Source of the DNA: Lentisphaerota bacterium
GTDB taxonomy: Bacteria; Verrucomicrobiota; Kiritimatiellia; UBA8416; JAIOPI01
Assembly (NCBI GenBank): GCA_021413965.1
Contig: JAIOPI010000026.1
Location: 1-64,000 of the forward strand
Length of the DNA: 64,000 nt
Direction: 5' to 3'
The position numbers were made by a program, and so were the translations under genes. The notes under the pieces are model-generated. The model was not told where the DNA came from, did not search any database, and saw only the letters and a list, made by a program, of their open reading frames with translations. Shown here piece after piece: positions 63,601 through 64,000 of the stretch. How positions within the stretch are numbered: the first letter of the stretch is position 1; the number at the start of each line of letters is the position of its first letter.

Positions 63601-64000
63601 GGACGCGGAGACGTGGCTGACGCAGTCGGCCGGCCTGGACGGATCGGGGGCCGCAGTCACGATGACCAAGACCGGCCCGGGCAACGTGATGCTGGACAAG
63701 CCGGGCAGCCACCTGGGCGCGGCCACGTTCGACATCCAGGCCGGTGGGCTGGCCGGGATCGGCGCCGATGCTTTCGGTGCGGGTGCGCTTCAACTCAACG
63801 GCGGCGAACTGAAGCTCTCCAGCCCGGGGGGAGACCTGACCGTGGCCAATCCGCTGGCGACGGTCGGGAGCAGCACCCTGACCGCGGGACAGATCGCCAC
63901 GGGCGTGGCCGGTCCGCTGACCGTCACGATCGCGGGCAACGTGGACGTGACGGCCGGCAAGACGCTGGTGGCCAGGGCCACGGACGACTACTCGCTGCAC
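60617..64000 (+). CDS. Giant secreted DUF2341/LamG protein with autotransporter-type repeats (3'-truncated)
   Basis: I translated this frame by hand: it is open for 1,128 codons from ATG 60617 (GGAG upstream) to the window edge; a long frame on the opposite strand is its shadow. A signal peptide (TATVLYGIISGSLCLFCVPR) is followed by two DUF2341-LamG units. The DUF2341 parts lie at about 35-140 and 364-470, with near-identical YTGSPLTNFP and WAYWGN motifs. FN3-like sequence spans about 690-790. From about 800 on there are autotransporter-associated beta strands (WRGAVDNAWATPQNWSGDNA). It is a paralogue of the gene at 48531. A surface polysaccharide-binding role is inferred. Confidence 0.85.
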   Translation, partial: MKHVTATVLYGIISGSLCLFCVPRGVAETLRADEYAFKMRIAFDAYTGSPLTNFPALVRFDGSGGFYDGFMSASGYDLRFADAATNRLNHEVERWAAGSNSFVWVQVPMLTNGAAIWAYWGNRAEAAGPAAFMINGATWADGDLGVWHLDHLSGAGKHPDSTIATADGANVNTASTNGPVANGCHFASGAASSVMTPLNIDQGGTVAITFSAWANPAITNTGLHPVMSSDNGGWDWALLHVADKWTLANGSGYWNTGVAVETGAWQHVAAVFIPGTGVRFFKNGIETANATIAYDGSDANVAIGRNPSFLEYFDGAIDEARVSRVARSADWIRASYSNQVAGSTFVALGTPEPLPAARLNVGRYACKRQIAFNTYTGSPLTNFPVLVRFDGSGGFYDEFSSTNGYDLRFADADTYRLNHEVGRWTAGGDSYVWVQVPLLTNGAALWAYWGNPAEAAAPAAFTTNGATWSDGCNVGVWHLDEAVTDESSAGRYRDSMDLNPGIQNNNGTGAGVVGACGDFDGAGDYIRVIDKAYYNNKDYVTASIWVKVVGGWNTSYQTFLSKGFNNFWDLRRRANNDQLSFCLNNGNQSSLVFTPMATDGQWHHLVGAYSQSPLEAKIFLDGNLYHTFTPPALLGDTTGTDLFISGRNFGDLAHRGLLDEVQVARAYRSADWIKAAYSNQVAGSTFATLGPPVPAQGIANRPATVVAAGMATLRALLNASAAGYYAVVYWGQTDGGTNAADWDHERTVGFYVDTTTNLDYTATEGIRDTGANYFTWRVTNETTSAWAQPSASWSESREWRGAVDNAWATPQNWSGDNAPDAADEVARFAGQGSGDIDLVGASYRCREMDVTAGDYTWVDTSADPGALTVGALRITGGAGRFDVGLTVSGVVEVAGGTLALAKTGGFAAERLDLNGGALRLIGDVLPGTDSPVALTNTPVNLVADSSIGATCGTNVAGLGALTMGQGVTLTVPAGSPVGFASTTLPAGVTAAGFNVDAETWLTQSAGLDGSGAAVTMTKTGPGNVMLDKPGSHLGAATFDIQAGGLAGIGADAFGAGALQLNGGELKLSSPGGDLTVANPLATVGSSTLTAGQIATGVAGPLTVTIAGNVDVTAGKTLVARATDDYSLH

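Noticed and set aside
60590-64000. 1,136-codon open frame on the minus strand
   Set aside because: The plus strand encodes a clear DUF2341/LamG protein with signal peptide; the minus frame is compositional shadow.
1-64000. CRISPR arrays, tRNA or rRNA genes
   Set aside because: No regularly spaced direct repeats, tRNA cloverleaf sequences or conserved rRNA segments were found by eye.

Overview
This 64 kb window is GC-rich chromosomal DNA from an anaerobic, polysaccharide-degrading bacterium, most likely of the PVC superphylum (Kiritimatiellota, Verrucomicrobiota or Lentisphaerota). That assignment is an inference from gene content: three DUF4838 proteins, a sulfatase, several glycoside hydrolases (GH2-, GH36-, GH116- and GH172-like), three uroporphyrinogen-decarboxylase-like proteins, giant secreted DUF2341/LamG/Calx-beta proteins, a rubrerythrin and a periplasmic-type [NiFe] hydrogenase. 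No rRNA, tRNA, CRISPR array or intact insertion sequence was seen.

Layout. 0-5 kb: two tandem minus-strand DUF4838 genes, the first running off the left edge, divergent from a GntR regulator fused to a solute-binding-protein-like domain (5.05-6.6 kb). 6.6-27.5 kb: a plus-strand run with a small secreted protein, a GH36-like enzyme with an NPCBM domain, a glycine-rich secreted protein, a sialate O-acetylesterase-like esterase, a beta-helix protein, a third DUF4838 protein, a GH2-like enzyme with a ricin-like lectin domain, two large secreted beta-rich proteins, an FAD-dependent oxidoreductase and a glycosidase-like C-terminal fragment. 27.7-29.2 kb: a three-gene hipB-hipS-hipT toxin-antitoxin operon with a palindrome over its promoter and start codon. 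29.2-34.6 kb: a zone of decay, where remnants of ClpX/HslU, FMN-binding split-barrel, DUF4143, polysaccharide-lyase, GH130 and AraC genes lie between an intact rubrerythrin and an intact BaiN/HI0933-type flavoprotein. 34.6-45.3 kb: carbohydrate genes (UroD-like, sulfatase, UroD-like; then GH116-GH172 divergent from UroD-like, PHP, PhyH). 45.6-48.1 kb: a beta-helix protein and a sugar phosphate isomerase/epimerase-like protein. 48.5-52.9 kb: a 1,445-residue DUF2341 protein. 53-60.3 kb: a minus-strand hydrogenase operon (small subunit, large subunit, maturation protease, giant DUF2271/LVIVD protein). 60.6-64 kb: a second DUF2341 giant running off the right edge.

How it fits together. Most genes look like parts of sulfated or methylated polysaccharide utilisation: secreted binding proteins and hydrolases, a Tat-exported sulfatase, an esterase, and cytoplasmic oxidoreductase, isomerase and dioxygenase functions. 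The hydrogenase and rubrerythrin fit a fermentative or H2-cycling anaerobe. Four 3' intergenic gaps carry pairs of hairpins in inverted orientation whose stems differ by compensating changes, which looks like an interspersed repeat family.
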